Both the position numbers and the translations under genes were made by a program. The notes under the pieces were generated by a model. The model ran no database searches, was not told the DNA's origin, and was given only the letters and a program-made list of their open reading frames with translations. From contig NC_092647.1 in NCBI RefSeq assembly GCF_039555335.1, positions 12,123,594-12,187,593 of the forward strand: 64,000 nucleotides of DNA. The letters are read 5' to 3'. The stretch's first letter is position 1; each line of letters begins with the position of its first letter. The DNA is from Amphiura filiformis (Eukaryota; Echinodermata; Ophiuroidea; Amphilepidida; Amphiuridae). Below are positions 26,069-37,553 of the stretch, in pieces.

Positions 26069-26397
26069 GTTGTGTTGCCCTCAAGTGGAAAAATGGGAAA
26101 GTTGGGTCGGGCGGTCGGATTTTTTTTTTTTTTTTTTTTTTTTTTAACCTTCAGATTTTAAAAATCCCTCAAATATTAAATAATGCTTCTTCAATTAGGG
26201 GACATTTGTCAATTTTGACTTCTGGATACCTGTTAGACATCAATTAAAGACTAGTCTTTCAATATAATATTAATTTTAAGTGAAAACATTGATTTTTTGA
26301 ACAAATCTGTAAAAATCATCATTCCAAAAAAAACAAAAAAAAAATTGCGACCCTGATTTTTCAGGATTTAGGACCGGACGGTTGAGGGCAACACAAC
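26069..26397. mobile_element. 329-bp MITE with GTTGTGTTGCCCTCAA ends
   Basis: GTTGTGTTGCCCTCAA at the left and its inverse at the right, then partly matching GGTCGGGCGGTCGG / CCGTCCGGTCC segments. Homopolymer T and A runs lie inside and outside. Non-coding. Confidence 0.75.
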
Positions 26398-26399
26398 AA

Positions 26400-27169
26400 T
26401 TTTTTTTTTTGGCCTTAGTTAGAATCATGGGTTACTACTTTTCACACCGCCAATGTGAATTTCAAAAGAAATCTTGTTAGCGTCAACTTAAACAAAATAA
26501 ATAAAACGGGGCATTCAATAATCTGTAAATATTTTAACATGAAAAAATTAAAACCATATGCAAAAATAAATAACAAGGAAACAAACATATCGAAAAAGAA
26601 AAAACAGAGTTACATTATTGTGTTTTTAATAATTGAGGTGACAAAAAAGCATATTACGAATAAACCGACCTCATTTATAGAAAAACAAGTTTGAATGAAT
26701 CACTTTTTAAGTGATCATTCTTGACACATATAGGTATCTATATCATTCTAAGTGTGATGTTTACGAGTCCGCAATACACTGTAAAAATATAAACAAAATG
26801 TGTGGTGTATAATTTACTGATAATTCCGGTAAAAACCTCTTCCGTAAACATTTCTGTCCGGGGGCGATTCGCATGGTGGAAGAGACACTGGTATGTGCCA
26901 CCATTTTGTGGTGCCGATGGATGGGTTTTTAGTAGAGACCAATGCGAATTATTGTGCGCATTTGGGAAAAAATGTCCTCAAAAGCGCCCAATCAGGGCAA
27001 AAGGTAGGTATAGAGACAGTCAGTATCCGAAAGTCTGCCTGGCACATCCAGTGCAAAATATTTGGAAGACCACCCCAGGTTCTGTCAAATTATGTAAGTT
27101 TACGCTGATGTTCGGCATAGCGCCGCCTATCAGTGTTCTCTAATTTAGTTTGTCATTATTATAGTTTGG
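26400..27169. other. no gene supported
   Basis: Two overlapping plus-strand frames (26802-27143 and 26893-27108) cover a less AT-rich patch, about 26860-27110. Neither resembles a known family and they exclude each other, so I leave them uncalled. This patch could be an unrecognised exon or repeat. Confidence 0.3.
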
Positions 27170-28060
27170 CTACACCAAGTTTGAAACGCGGGTTCAGATT
27201 TTCGAGATTATGTTATTGCCGGTTTTTCTCTTGGTATTTTGACGAGCCTTTAGTGCTCCATAGAGGGCTTGACGTGCCGGTGTAATTTCTGGCAGTCTAA
27301 GCATGTAACCGACCCAAATGAGCCTCATGTTTGTAATGCATTATGATTCTTCTGTAATTTCATAGTTTTGTGTATAGTTATTTAAATTTTCTGAGTAGGT
27401 TTCTCTGAAATAATTTTAGGTAATTTTATTTTCTAGCTCTTTAGTGAGAGTCCAAATCTCACTATTATATAGGAATACGCTGGTGATATACGGTAAAACC
27501 TAGTCTACAAGCATATAAAATGCTCATTGTGAAAGACGCTATTATAAGACCAATCTATTGTTTTGGCATATCTACGGCTGGTTCGTATTAAGTAACCTTT
27601 CATCAATAACACTATATATGCTTGTAGAAGTTTGTTTGTTTGTTTGTTTGTTTTTTTACGGTATACAAATAACCGGCAGGCAGCATAGGCTGAATAGGCT
27701 TTACAAGACATACACACTCAACAATTTACTTAAAAACAAAACGAAAACAGTGCAGAGATACAGGCCAGGGGAGTTAAACGGTATACATCATAAATTCTGG
27801 GCCTGGTTTTAAGATCTACTTTTTTTTGCTGGTAAGGATGTTTTTATATTGATCTACTTTTTTTTGCTGGTAAGGATGTTTTATATTGAGTGAAGGCAAT
27901 GTTACCTGGTTGCCAACCAGCAATGTTCCTTCTAGCAATGCCATCTTCAGTCTTTCAGAATGTTCCCAAGTACTTGCATTTCTTAAATCATCTCCGCCTT
28001 TCTCTTGAAGGTGTATTGTTCAGTATTTTGCTATTTATTGAGTCCTGTTTGACAGGGTAG
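27170..28060 (-). pseudogene. LINE reverse-transcriptase C-terminal debris, split by a MITE
   Basis: Minus-strand reading, with several frame changes, gives remnants typical of the end of a non-LTR retrotransposon polyprotein. About 28040-27890 gives a VLGNIL word resembling the usual YLG(S/N)I motif. About 27470-27430 gives SEIWTLTKELENKI. About 27290-27250 gives a PARQAL-like word. The stretch 27490-27661 between them is a MITE. A 37-bp direct duplication (GATCTACTTTTTTTTGCTGG...) lies at about 27813-27882. The element is dead; the clade cannot be fixed from this. Confidence 0.45.
27490..27661. mobile_element. third copy of the ACGGTAAAACCT MITE family
   Basis: Left end ACGGTAAAACCTAGTCTACAA, and the right side TTGTAGAAG with TTTTTTTACGGT. 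It lies inside the LINE fragment, so it inserted after that element was in place. Confidence 0.65.
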
Positions 28061-28064
28061 TAAG

Positions 28065-28879
28065 ATGTGGTGTAGTGGAAATATGTTTTTTTTTCTGAAG
28101 TACCGTTTTGTTTGCAATATTTGTGGTCAGATGATATATAGTATAATCGTACAGAATATCGAGTAATTTTTACACACCAATCCGCCATCATCGCTTTCGG
28201 ACATTACCGTAAAGTACGGCATATATTTTAACAGTGTACCAATTCATTATTTTCATTTAGCTGCGATGGTTCGTGATCGCCAGGAGTCATCAATCGACCA
28301 ATTTGTTTCCTCTTCTCTTATTTAATGGACATGGTAAAAATTTTGTGCTTAAGGATTACTCTGATACTTGACCTACTTGCAGGCATTTGATATGAAAATT
28401 AAAAACACACCTATTAGTGGGCAGGTGTAATGTAGGCGGAGGTAACACTTCAAGGGCAATTCGAAACCGTGGTATACTTGACTTGGGACTTGGATTAATC
28501 TCTTGATGCAGCACATGATAAGTCTAACCATTTGACACAAATAAATAATTTTGAGGTGGATTTATGTTGATGTTCCATTTGTTCCATTTTAGGATTTGGT
28601 CGTATTCAAAGTACAATATCATAATTGTTTACAATGTATATAAGATCAATCTATTCCGGCAAACTGCATTGTATATGATGTGGGTGAATTCGAACAGTAT
28701 TTGCGATATTTCTATGAATGTATCAGGCACACACGTTAAGAGCAATCAACCATTAACAAGTAGTGACGCGATGACTTAGAAGGTGTAAACTGACCCCTGA
28801 GATATTTTTCTTTGAGGCGAAAGCAGGATGAAGTTCATTGTACGAGAACCAAACACTACTCGTTCAAAACAGGACTTAA
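28065..28879. other. non-coding, nothing recognised
   Basis: AT-rich sequence with only chance-length frames (for example 28564-28779 plus). Confidence 0.45.
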
Positions 28880-30667
28880 ACTAGTGGCAAATGGTGGTCA
28901 TAGACCATAAACCTAGCTGGGGCATGTTGGTGTTTTGGAGGTATCTGACCCCTGCAAAATGTTCCAAAAATGTTCCCCTGGTCATGACGTTTGTTGTCAC
29001 CGAGTTTGAGTCCCATACGACTTGCAGATGCACAGAAAGTTTTCAGCATTCCAAAGTGTTCCCCTGGTCAGTAAATTTGTTATCACAGAGTTTGAGCCCC
29101 ATACCCCATACTGATATCCAGAAAATGAAATTATATGATTTGACCCCAGTTAACCTTTGACATGACCCCTGCAAAGTGTTCCAAAATATTCCCCTGGTCA
29201 TTAAGTTTGTTGTCACAGAGTTAGAGCACTGTACCCCTTACAGATGTCCAGAAAATGCATTTCTAAAATTTGACCTCTGCATGACCATTGACCTGACCCC
29301 TGTAAAATGTTCCCCAGGTAATGAGATTTGTTGTCACTGAGTGTGAGCCCCACACCCCTTACAGATATCGAGATAAGGCAAAATAGATTTTACCCCCTTA
29401 ATGACCTTTGACCCCAATTCTGTGTGCAAGGTATGGGCACTGGGTAAAGCCGATGCACATGTGTAAGTGACGTCATTGTGCTATGTAATATCTGGCAGAA
29501 GAAGCATTTTGAAGGTATTTGATTATATACCGGTAATGCCCCCTTAAAGACCTTTGACCCCAATTCTGTTTGCACCCTATGGGCATTGTATATAGCCGAT
29601 ACATATGTGCAAGTTACATAATTGTAAGGTGTAACATGTAGGAGGAGAAGCATTTTGAAATTAATTGCCAGAAAGAAAGAAAGAAAGAAAGAAGAACTAG
29701 TGGCAAATGGTGGTCATAGACCACAAACCTAGCTGGGCGTGTTAGTGTTGTGGAGGTATCTGACCCCTACAAAATGTTCCAAAAATGTTCCCCTGGTCAT
29801 GAGGTCTGTTGTCACCGTGTTTGAGTCCCGTACTCCTTACAGATGTCCAGAAAATGCAATTTTAAGATTTGACCCCAGATGACCTTTGATCTGACCCCTG
29901 CAATATGTTGCAAAAATATTCCCCTGGTCATCAAGTTTGTTGTCAACAAGTTTGAGCCTGTATCCCTTACAGATGTCCAGAAAATACGTTTCAAAGATTT
30001 GACCTCTGCATGACCTTTGACCTGACCCCTGCAAAATGTTTCCATGGTCATGAGATTTGTTGTCACTGAGTTTGAGCCCCATACCCCTTACAGATATCCA
30101 GAAAATAAAATTATAAGATTTGACCCCAGTATAACCTTTGACCTGACCCCTGCAAAGTGTTCCAAAATGTTTCCCAGATCACTAACATTGTTGTCACCAA
30201 GTTTGAACTGCGTACTCCTTACAGATGTCCAGGAAATGCATTTCTAAAATTTGACCTCTGCATGACCTTTAACCTGACCCCTGCAAAATGTTCCCCTGGT
30301 CATGAGATTTGTTGTCACTGAGTTTAAGCCCCATACCCCTTACAGATGTCCAGATAATACAATTGTTAGATTTTACCCCTTAATGACCTTTGACCCCAAT
30401 TCTGTGTGCAAGGTATGGGCAATGGGTAAAGCCGATGCACATGTGTAAGTGACGTCATTGTGCTATGTAATATGTGGCAGAAGAAGCATTTTGAAGGTAT
30501 TTGATTATATACCGGTAATGCCCCTTAATGACCTTTGACACCAATTCTGTTTGCACCCTATTGGCATTGGATATAGCCGATACATATGTGCAAGTTACGT
30601 AATTGTAGGGTGTAACATGTAGGAGGAGAAGCATTTTGAAATTAATTGCCAGAAAGAAAGAAAGAAC
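28880..30667 (+). repeat. two head-to-tail copies of a repeat element with about 140-bp internal units
   Basis: The first unit runs from CTAGTGGCAAATGGTGGTC at about 28882 to a (GAAA)n tract ending near 29690. The second restarts with the same word at about 29697 and ends in a shorter (GAAA)n tract at 30667, again before CTAG. Inside each, about 140-bp tandem repeats contain GACCCCTGCAAAATGTTCC, TGTTGTCACCGAGTTTGAG and TTACAGATGTCCAGAAAATG, followed by one unit of another type with ACCGGTAATGCCCC. Many units end in TGACCTTTGACC or a close variant. No protein coding. It is probably a non-autonomous element family. Confidence 0.75.
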
Positions 30668-31943
30668 TAGATATATTGCATCCTTAAAAGGCTGCGAAGT
30701 CTAGCCGTGACCTTCAAATGACCTTGAAATGACCTTCACCACGTTTTGCATCATATCAACAACTGTGTGATATTTGACCGCACGATTGTCATGTGACAAA
30801 GCGTGGTCACGGGCAGTGATTGTCTGTGGTAAAGTTTGATATTTTACATGTACTTCAAATAATTAATTGGTGTGGCCCTGCATTGCATACGTGCTCCGTG
30901 TAGATTTCGCCAGGCGCACAACACTAAATCCTTCCGCATTTGGTGTAACCCTTCATAGTCCCGGTAAAAAATAGTGCCTAAGCGAAATATATCGGCGTTC
31001 CGAGGGAACCGAATTTTGAGTGACTCTTGGTTGAGTTGATAGTTGATAAAAACGATAGAATAGGAGCTCAACCTTACAAATTTGTTCAGAAAACGTTCCG
31101 AATCGAATGTGCATGGGCTCTCGGAACAATAGCATGGCCGTAACTGGGAAGGAGGCGCGAGTGTCTGCTAAAATTCGGGATGGCGCTGTTCAGGGTTTCG
31201 TATCTGTCAAGTTTGTCTTAATTTATTTAAATACAAAAATAATATTTAAGACATTTGTGCGATCAAAATATTAATAAATGATTGGAACGTTCTGATAATA
31301 ATCAGGCTGATAGCACATGCGCCGATGACTGCATACTGAGAAGCCTACTGAGAAAAGTAGTAGGGGAATACAAGTGTTGAAAGTGACTTGCCGGAATCAT
31401 TGCATGGTGAACGGAATTGCTTCAGGGCTTGGTAATAATCCTTAGAAAGCCTATTTAATATTATGTAATGTATAGTGAAGAATGAAAAGGATTAGAACCA
31501 TAGTGTTGCTTTATCGTAGCAGTTGCCTATACACCGAATACACAGTCATAGTGGGTGATTAGAAAAGGTCGGGGACTCTATAAAACGATGATAAAATCTG
31601 TTTGGGCGTTCGCCGGCGCGGCAAATTCGGGATAAATTCTGGCAACTCATCTGGCACACATCAACTCGCCATCATGTTGTTTTCGTGTCAGATGGACGGT
31701 GAAGAATAACACAGAATTCCTATGACCGGTATAGGCTCTTATCGCGTGACTGATAGCCGATGCAGAGACTGCAGTAATTAAAAGACCAAAATGACCCACT
31801 TAATGACGGTTGATCTAAAATCTGTGAAGACCCCTAAACTACATTAGTCAATAAACAGTTTGAGTAAATTTCGTGGAATTCTGTCAACTGCTCTAGGCGA
31901 AGAAGGGAATTGTGCTAAATTGAAAAAGCGTGAAGAGATACAA
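30668..31943. other. non-coding; short TGACCTT repeats at left, otherwise nothing
   Basis: 30700-30760 holds three GACCTT(C/G)AAATGACC-like words and looks like the edge of the neighbouring repeat family. The rest contains only short chance frames. Confidence 0.4.
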
Positions 31944-31944
31944 G

Positions 31945-32960
31945 AGTCTAGCCGCCGCTCGGCTAGACTAAAGGAAGAAAGAACTAGACTTAGCTGTGGT
32001 CTAAGACCACGAACACAGCCGTGTTGTAACCCCCAATGACCTTTGACCCCAAAATATATGAAAACCCCATAGACATTGGCTAATGTCAATGCATGGGTGC
32101 ACGTGGCATCACTTTGCTATGTTATTTGTGGCAGAAGTGGCATTTTGAAGGTTTTTCGTCTCAGGCCGGAAGTGACCCCTTAATGACCTTTGACCCGAAA
32201 TAAAAAAATACCACATATGAATTGGGTAACCACAATTCATGTGTGAACATACCGTTACTGTCCTATGTTTTTCTTAGCAAATAAAAATTTTTGAAGGTTT
32301 TTCGTTTTATACCGGAAGTGACCCCTTAATGACCTTTGACCCCAAATCTGTTAGGACCCCATAGACACTGGGTAATAGCAATTCATGTGTGCAAGTGGTG
32401 TCACTGTCCTACGTAATTTGTGGGAGAAGAAGCATTTTAAAGGTATTTCATTTTATACCGGAAGTGGCCCCTTAATGACCTTTGACCCTAAATTAAAAAA
32501 TACCACACATACACAGGGTAACTACAATTTATGTGTGAACATACCGTTACTGTCCTATGTTTTTCTTAGCAAATAAAATTTTTTGAAGGTTTTTCGTTTT
32601 ATACCGGAAGTGACCCCTTAATGACCTTTGACCCCAAATCTGTGAGGACCCTATAGACATTGGGTAATAACAATGCATGTGTGCAAATTGCGTCACTGTC
32701 CTACGTAATCTATGGGAGAAGAAGCATTTTGAGCTCAAATCACGTTTTTGACCCCTATGACCCCTGCGTGACCTTTGACCCCATGAGTTGCATGTGACAT
32801 GTAGGGGCATGGACAATGATGGCTGTGACCAAATTTGTGTTTGTGGGCAGGGAAAGGAGATAAGTATAGGGTCACGGGCATAGATGTTCGTGTTTTGTCG
32901 AACACAACTCTGCTGAAGCCACGTGGTTAAGCTATGCAAATGATGATATTCCTAAACAAT
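31945..32960 (+). mobile_element. TGACCTTTGACCCC repeat element with terminal hairpin
   Basis: It opens near the hairpin AGTCTAGCCG-CCGCT-CGGCTAGACT (31945-31969), a purine tract and GAACTAGACTTAGCTGTGG. The body consists of about 145-bp units, each containing ACCGGAAGTGACCCC, TTAATGACCTTTGACCC, a CATGTGTGAACATACCG or CATGTGTGCAAGT segment, and TGTCCTACGTAAT. The same family lies in the opposite orientation at 62660-64000. Open frames here (32385-32576, 32547-32939) recur only because the repeat recurs and are not genes. Internal tandem units plus a hairpin end are reminiscent of Helentron-derived non-autonomous elements; that link is inference. Confidence 0.65.
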
Positions 32961-34150
32961 TTGAAGCAGCAAGAGATTTGCGGATTCGTCCTCAGTGCCC
33001 AGGACCCGCAAGACTGTACTTTGTCAAATCAAGAGAAGACAAAGTAGGAGACTAAGACTCGTTTCTGACTAGTGCAATTTTTGTTGTAGATAGAAAGGGG
33101 TCCAGAACAGTGTACTTTGTCTGCAGAGAAGACAAAGTTGCCCCATTTCTAACATACGCACAAATTGCCCTACCCTGGGCATACGAGTCTTAACTAAGAC
33201 TCAATTATAATTATTGGTTAGCATATAGTATATACAATAATTGCAAATAATTTATTATGATTCATGACAAATTATTTTATGTAGGCTATATGCAGAGTGA
33301 CATTAATACATTATTAAAATATAAACAGAATATTTTATTGATATTGCACAAAGTGAAGGTATATATAATTTACAAAAAAGTGAATAAAAAGCGACTACAA
33401 TATTATCTGATATAGTGATGTCATGTATAATAGGCCGGACAATGTGAAAGCATAAATAGAATTACAACATAATTATCGAGGTTATGTCACAGAAATACGC
33501 AGGCTTATAATTTTTATTGTAGGCCCCGTTGCATTTTCTAAAAGTTATACTAAGATAGAGGCATATATGTGTACCAATTCTCTGAACCATTAACAAATTA
33601 TGAAAATGCATTTTTTTACACTTTGAATATGAACATGTTGAAAAGTAGTTCAATGGAATGACGATGTTCGTTATATTATAGAAGTTATAGTATGATGAAA
33701 TTCGGTAATTGATTGACATGATTCGTGTATTTTATTTTTGATAAATGAGGTATTGAAACTGTTAAAGACGAGTATAAAATATGCAGGAAAAACACAATAT
33801 TTAAATAATCCGATTCATGAAACATTCATAGATCATTGTACAATTAACAATGTTATATAGATATTAATTAACATCTGCTATGTCACAATTATTGCGTATA
33901 ACAAAATACTTGGATTAACATAAATATGTTTCACTGAGCTCAATTCTTTTTAAAAAAGATATATAAAATTTAGATTCTCATGCAAGACATTACTAAGTGC
34001 ATGGTTTATATTAATTTTGACATAAGTTAACAGTTATCCTGCTCTTAAACTTGCTTTTGCATATAATCAAACATTTTACCTTTATTGTTTTGTTTCAGTA
34101 CAAGGGAATCGTCTTTGTTTGTAAATCTAAATGGTTTACCTGAAAAGAAT
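32961..34150. other. non-coding; possible 3' flank of the Helentron
   Basis: Two similar hairpin-forming words (GTACTTTGTC ... GACAAAGT) at about 33017-33046 and 33111-33137, and a perfect 8-bp-stem hairpin GAGTCTTA-AC-TAAGACTC at 33185-33202. A Helentron is expected to end in a hairpin downstream of its gene, that is at lower coordinates here, so one of these could mark its end. The remainder is AT-rich without signal. Confidence 0.35.
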
Positions 34151-34152
34151 TG

Positions 34153-34691
34153 CTAATACGTTATGGCAATAAATGTTGGCTGATGGTAGCTGTAATATGT
34201 TGTCATTACAGATGCTTGGTATTGCTTGGGCTTGGGCTTGACATAAATGTGATCTAGCAGAGTTCCTTTAGCGGTGGTAGAATTGGAGATGACCTGATGG
34301 TATTGTCTGAAAGCGGGTAAAATGGTTTCTTTGAACAAGTTGCGATTGAAATCTCCGACGAGTACTTTGTAATCTGTATCTAGTACTTCCATTTGGGCTG
34401 TGATATTGTTCATTTCGGTGCTAAACGTGCTTGTAATTGTTGCCATAGGCTTGTATATTGTCGCAACCAGCAAGTTTGTTTTTCCACTTGTTCTTATGGC
34501 AAGTATATCACATTCATTACTGAAAAGTGGTACTACTGTATAACGGATGCCGTTCTGAATATACATAGCGACACCTCTACCATTTCCAGAGTTAACTACT
34601 TCCAATGTGTATCCTTCAATTGAAACAGAGTCGAGGTTACTGTCGTCGGTAAGCCATGTTTCAGACAAACAGATCACATGGGCCTTTCTTA
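34153..34691 (-). pseudogene. Helentron ORF part 9: EEP (AP-type) endonuclease
   Basis: Continues the fused endonuclease: HVICLSETWLTDD carries the metal-binding Glu. GRGVAMYI, LLVATIYKP and VLVGDFNRN follow, then LLDHIYVKPK and a last motif YYSYHQP. In retrotransposon endonucleases the last motif is usually SDH; here it is SYH, so either this lineage uses another residue or activity is reduced. This type of nuclease is also found in CR1-like LINEs. In Helentrons it is thought to help cut the target or the element. The stop is TAG at 34153-34155. Confidence 0.9.
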
Positions 34692-35687
34692 TTTCTGGGT
34701 TCTTTTGAGATCATCTATGTGTCGATGTAAACTCTGTATGTTGTGATGAGCGATTACAAAATTTGTGTTGTGGTCGATTTCTGTCAAAGGGTTTGCTTTG
34801 GAAAGATCACATGTAGGCATTTTGGCGACGTTTGCTTCGATATCTTCATTACAAAAGATGCGGGATTCATCATAATCCATCAAATACATTCCTTCAAGAT
34901 GAGTGACTCGACTGAGTGCCACGTAAGCCATCGATTTTCTTAGACCTTTCATAGAAATCACTGCCTGATCTGTCGTTTGGCCCTGCACTTTATGAACAGT
35001 AACAGCCCATGCAAGTTTCAATGGCATCTGTTCTCTTGTCGTAGTGAATGTTCTACCTTTAACCTGGAACGATTCTTTACGTGGCTTTATTGGTACACAT
35101 CCTGCATAGTGTGGTGGAATAAACTGGGTAGTTCGTGTTTTTGCTCCAACTCGATCACTGTCAAATTTGACATATACAACAATTGGCATATTTTGAGAAT
35201 TGCAGAACTCGATTCCTTTCACTATGCCAGGAACTCCGTTACATAGTCCATCTGAAACATCTACATTTGCTATGAGCATAACTCGAGCATCTACTGCTAA
35301 TTTCAGGTAAGATGCTAAAGAAGTATCATCTGCACGTGTTGTTCTATGTGGCGTTTCATGCACTTGGATAATTCGTCCACCTCTTTGGTCAACGTCATTA
35401 GCTTTAATGGTGAACATTTCAGTGTTCAGTGACGCAAGTTTTCTTTCATTGTGGCTATCGACATCTTTGTTAAGGTAAAACAAATGCAATGCATCAGGAG
35501 GCGCTGTTAGATTATTTTCCTCAACTCTTCGTGATTCGAGCAATTCTTTGTCTGTCTTTTGCAGTGGTTGCTTCTTTTTCCGTTCACGTAGCCGATTAAG
35601 CATTTGAGCAAAGATAGCATCATCTTTTTGGCGCATGATTTCTTTGAGCTCAACTATTTGAAAGAGTGGGTTCCATATATCTTTCAA
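34689..35687 (-). pseudogene. Helentron ORF part 8: Pif1 helicase C-terminal half and start of endonuclease
   Basis: Begins near [19 protein letters not shown], the Pif1 arginine-finger-type region. It continues with DARVMLIANVDVSDGLCNG and IVKGIE, then motif V/VI sequences AWAVTVHKVQGQT and YVALSRVTHLEGMYL. The tail FVIAHHNIQSLHRHIDDLK has the Asn-containing first motif of EEP endonucleases, so the helicase is fused directly to the endonuclease. It ends at a TAA produced by a one-base change in a short run at 34692-34694. Confidence 0.9.
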
Positions 35688-36069
35688 AAATTTCGTCGTG
35701 TGGAAAGCATAATGGTGTAGGTGGGCTAATTGGTGGCAATTGATAGAAATCTCCCACTGCTAGGATTGACACATTGCCAAAGTCAGTATATGTTCCTTTA
35801 ATCTGCTGCAACCGTCCGAATATATATGTCAGCTGAGTTGTACTAACCATTGAAATTTCGTCTATAATTACTAATTGCAAATGCCGATATTTGACTCGTA
35901 AAGTGTTTAGTGATTCTTCACCAAGTGGTTTGTATTCTTTTTGAGATTTAGGATTAATTTTTAATCCGGAGCAGATTGTTTGACCACAAATATTGAATGC
36001 AGCTGTTCCAAGGTGAGCAAGTGACAAGACTGTCATATCTTCGGCGGATTCTGTCATGCGTGCAAATAC
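35650..36069 (-). pseudogene. Helentron ORF part 7: Pif1 helicase Walker B region
   Basis: Contains [17 protein letters not shown] (the motif Ia region; many Pif1 proteins have TIHS where this has TICS), Walker [12 protein letters not shown] and motif [15 protein letters not shown]. It lies between the Walker A part and the C-terminal motifs, in a different frame. The frame changes again at the five-base run 35686-35690, where one base fewer restores continuity with part 8. Confidence 0.9.
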
Positions 36070-37110
36070 TTTTTTGCATAGTACTGAATGCATTTGATAA
36101 CATGCGACTTTCCGGTTCCTGCACCTCCAGTAACAAACATTTGAAATGGGTCGACACTCTGATCTCTTGCTTTATCGTCACACCATTTTGAAACATGATT
36201 AAATACCTGACGTTGCTTTTCGTTCAGTTGGCGCATCATGTGTTGTGCTTGTTCTTCGGTTATTTCAGGATCGCATGTTTCAATCGCACATCTAGGTTGA
36301 TCTCCCTGATGTATATTTTGTCGTGACTGCAGTTCAGGAACCTCAATTTCGGCAAATTCATCATCTGAATCTTGAACTAAATTGCGGTCTAATTGGTCAT
36401 CCAGACGTTGTTGTTCACCTTGTGGATTGATTGCTGCCCATACATCTTGAAGGTCTGCAACATGTTGAATCGCATCCCATGCTTCATCTAGTTGATCAGT
36501 TGCTGGTTCAAACTCTTGCATATTTTCTTTAACTATATCTTTGACTCGTGCTCTTTTGCCATTGATATTCACATTACCTTTCATATGATAATCTTCATAT
36601 TTGGTAAAGGCATTTGGCTTGATTTGTTCATTTCTGTGTGGCAAATATAAGCGTAGCATGTTCATATGATAACGCTCACTGTCTTTCTTAACTGATACTC
36701 TTGGGTAACGAATAACAGCTGGCTTTCCTCTTGTACGTTCTTTCATCTTGATGGAGCAATTTTGCAGTTCGATTGGTTTATTTCGTTGGCAAGATTTTGC
36801 TTGTTTCTCATTACTTGCTTCATCACCTACATCTTGTTCATTCTCTGATTCAGTTTGCTCAACATCTGTTTCGTTTTCTGCTTCATTGTTTGTTTCGTCA
36901 TTACGTACATTTTGTTCATTCTCGGGTTCAGTTTGCTCAATATCTCCAGCATCTGTTTCGTTATCTTCTTCATTTTCTGTTTCGTCATCAATTAATTCAT
37001 CTGGACTGGCATTGATATTATCTGATTTGCCTGATACTTGATAATGACTGGAGAAAAATTTAGCCATGCACATGTTATTATACTTTGAGGTTCTTGGTCT
37101 ACCTATATAC
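36054..37110 (-). pseudogene. Helentron ORF part 6: acidic linker and Pif1 helicase Walker A
   Basis: The frame passes MCMAKFFSSHYQ, then a long acidic stretch of imperfect ETE/QTE/NEQ repeats (about residues 25-90 from the ATG at 37073), then IRYPRVSVKKDSERYHMNML and LRLYLPHRNE. The helicase starts near QLNEKQRQVFNHV with Walker A GGAGTGKS at residues 316-323. Superfamily 1B Pif1-type helicases unwind the displaced strand. The frame is lost in an A run at 36070-36075 (six bases where seven keep the frame), directly after Walker A. Confidence 0.9.
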
Positions 37111-37553
37111 TTTTCAATTTGGGATGTTTTCCAAACTTGTTCAGATTTCCTGCGTTTGCTTGTACCTCTTTCAATGGCAATGATATTTTGTGTCCGTCCA
37201 AATCAGTTTGAACAAAGATGACCTTTCTGGTACTATTTCGTAGAGGCATGCTACAGATTAGGTAGATAGCGCCCATGACACTTATTTCTCTATGTTGCAA
37301 ATAAACACTACCAAGTTTTCTCAATTGCGAAACAGCATCATCATTTCCCAATTCCCTTGCTTCTCTCTGTGCAATTCTTAACAAATCACCCATTTCTCTT
37401 TCAGATTTGGTAATGTAGGAAAGCATGTACATGGCGGCACCAAATGGATCTAACACGAACTGTATGTCCATATTTCCATTCCAGCATCGAATCAAGTGTG
37501 GGTTGTAATTGTTGATCCATTGATCTTGGATACGTCGTTTCAGGTTTATTGTG
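37103..37553 (-). pseudogene. Helentron ORF part 5: Rep catalytic tyrosines
   Basis: Contains [19 protein letters not shown] and then [14 protein letters not shown], the Y-x3-Y-x2-K signature of the two catalytic tyrosines of Helitron Rep (residues 23, 27 and 30 counted from the ATG at 37495). The remainder, with [20 protein letters not shown] and [16 protein letters not shown], matches the usual segment between Rep and helicase. It ends at a TAG caused by a one-base loss in a T run between 37111 and 37120. All residues I would need for nicking and strand transfer are in place. Confidence 0.9.

Noticed and set aside
26802-27143. 113-codon plus frame and overlapping 71-codon frame
   Set aside because: No recognisable domain and two competing frames; kept only as an unexplained patch.
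32385-32939. Frames starting MCASGVTVLRNLWEKKHFK (also at 62945-63136 minus)
   Set aside because: They recur because the TGACCTTTGACC repeat unit recurs; the frame is not preserved between adjacent units.
33185-33202. Perfect hairpin as the proven Helentron 3' end
   Set aside because: Plausible in position, but no second copy or boundary comparison is available, so it is noted as a possibility only.
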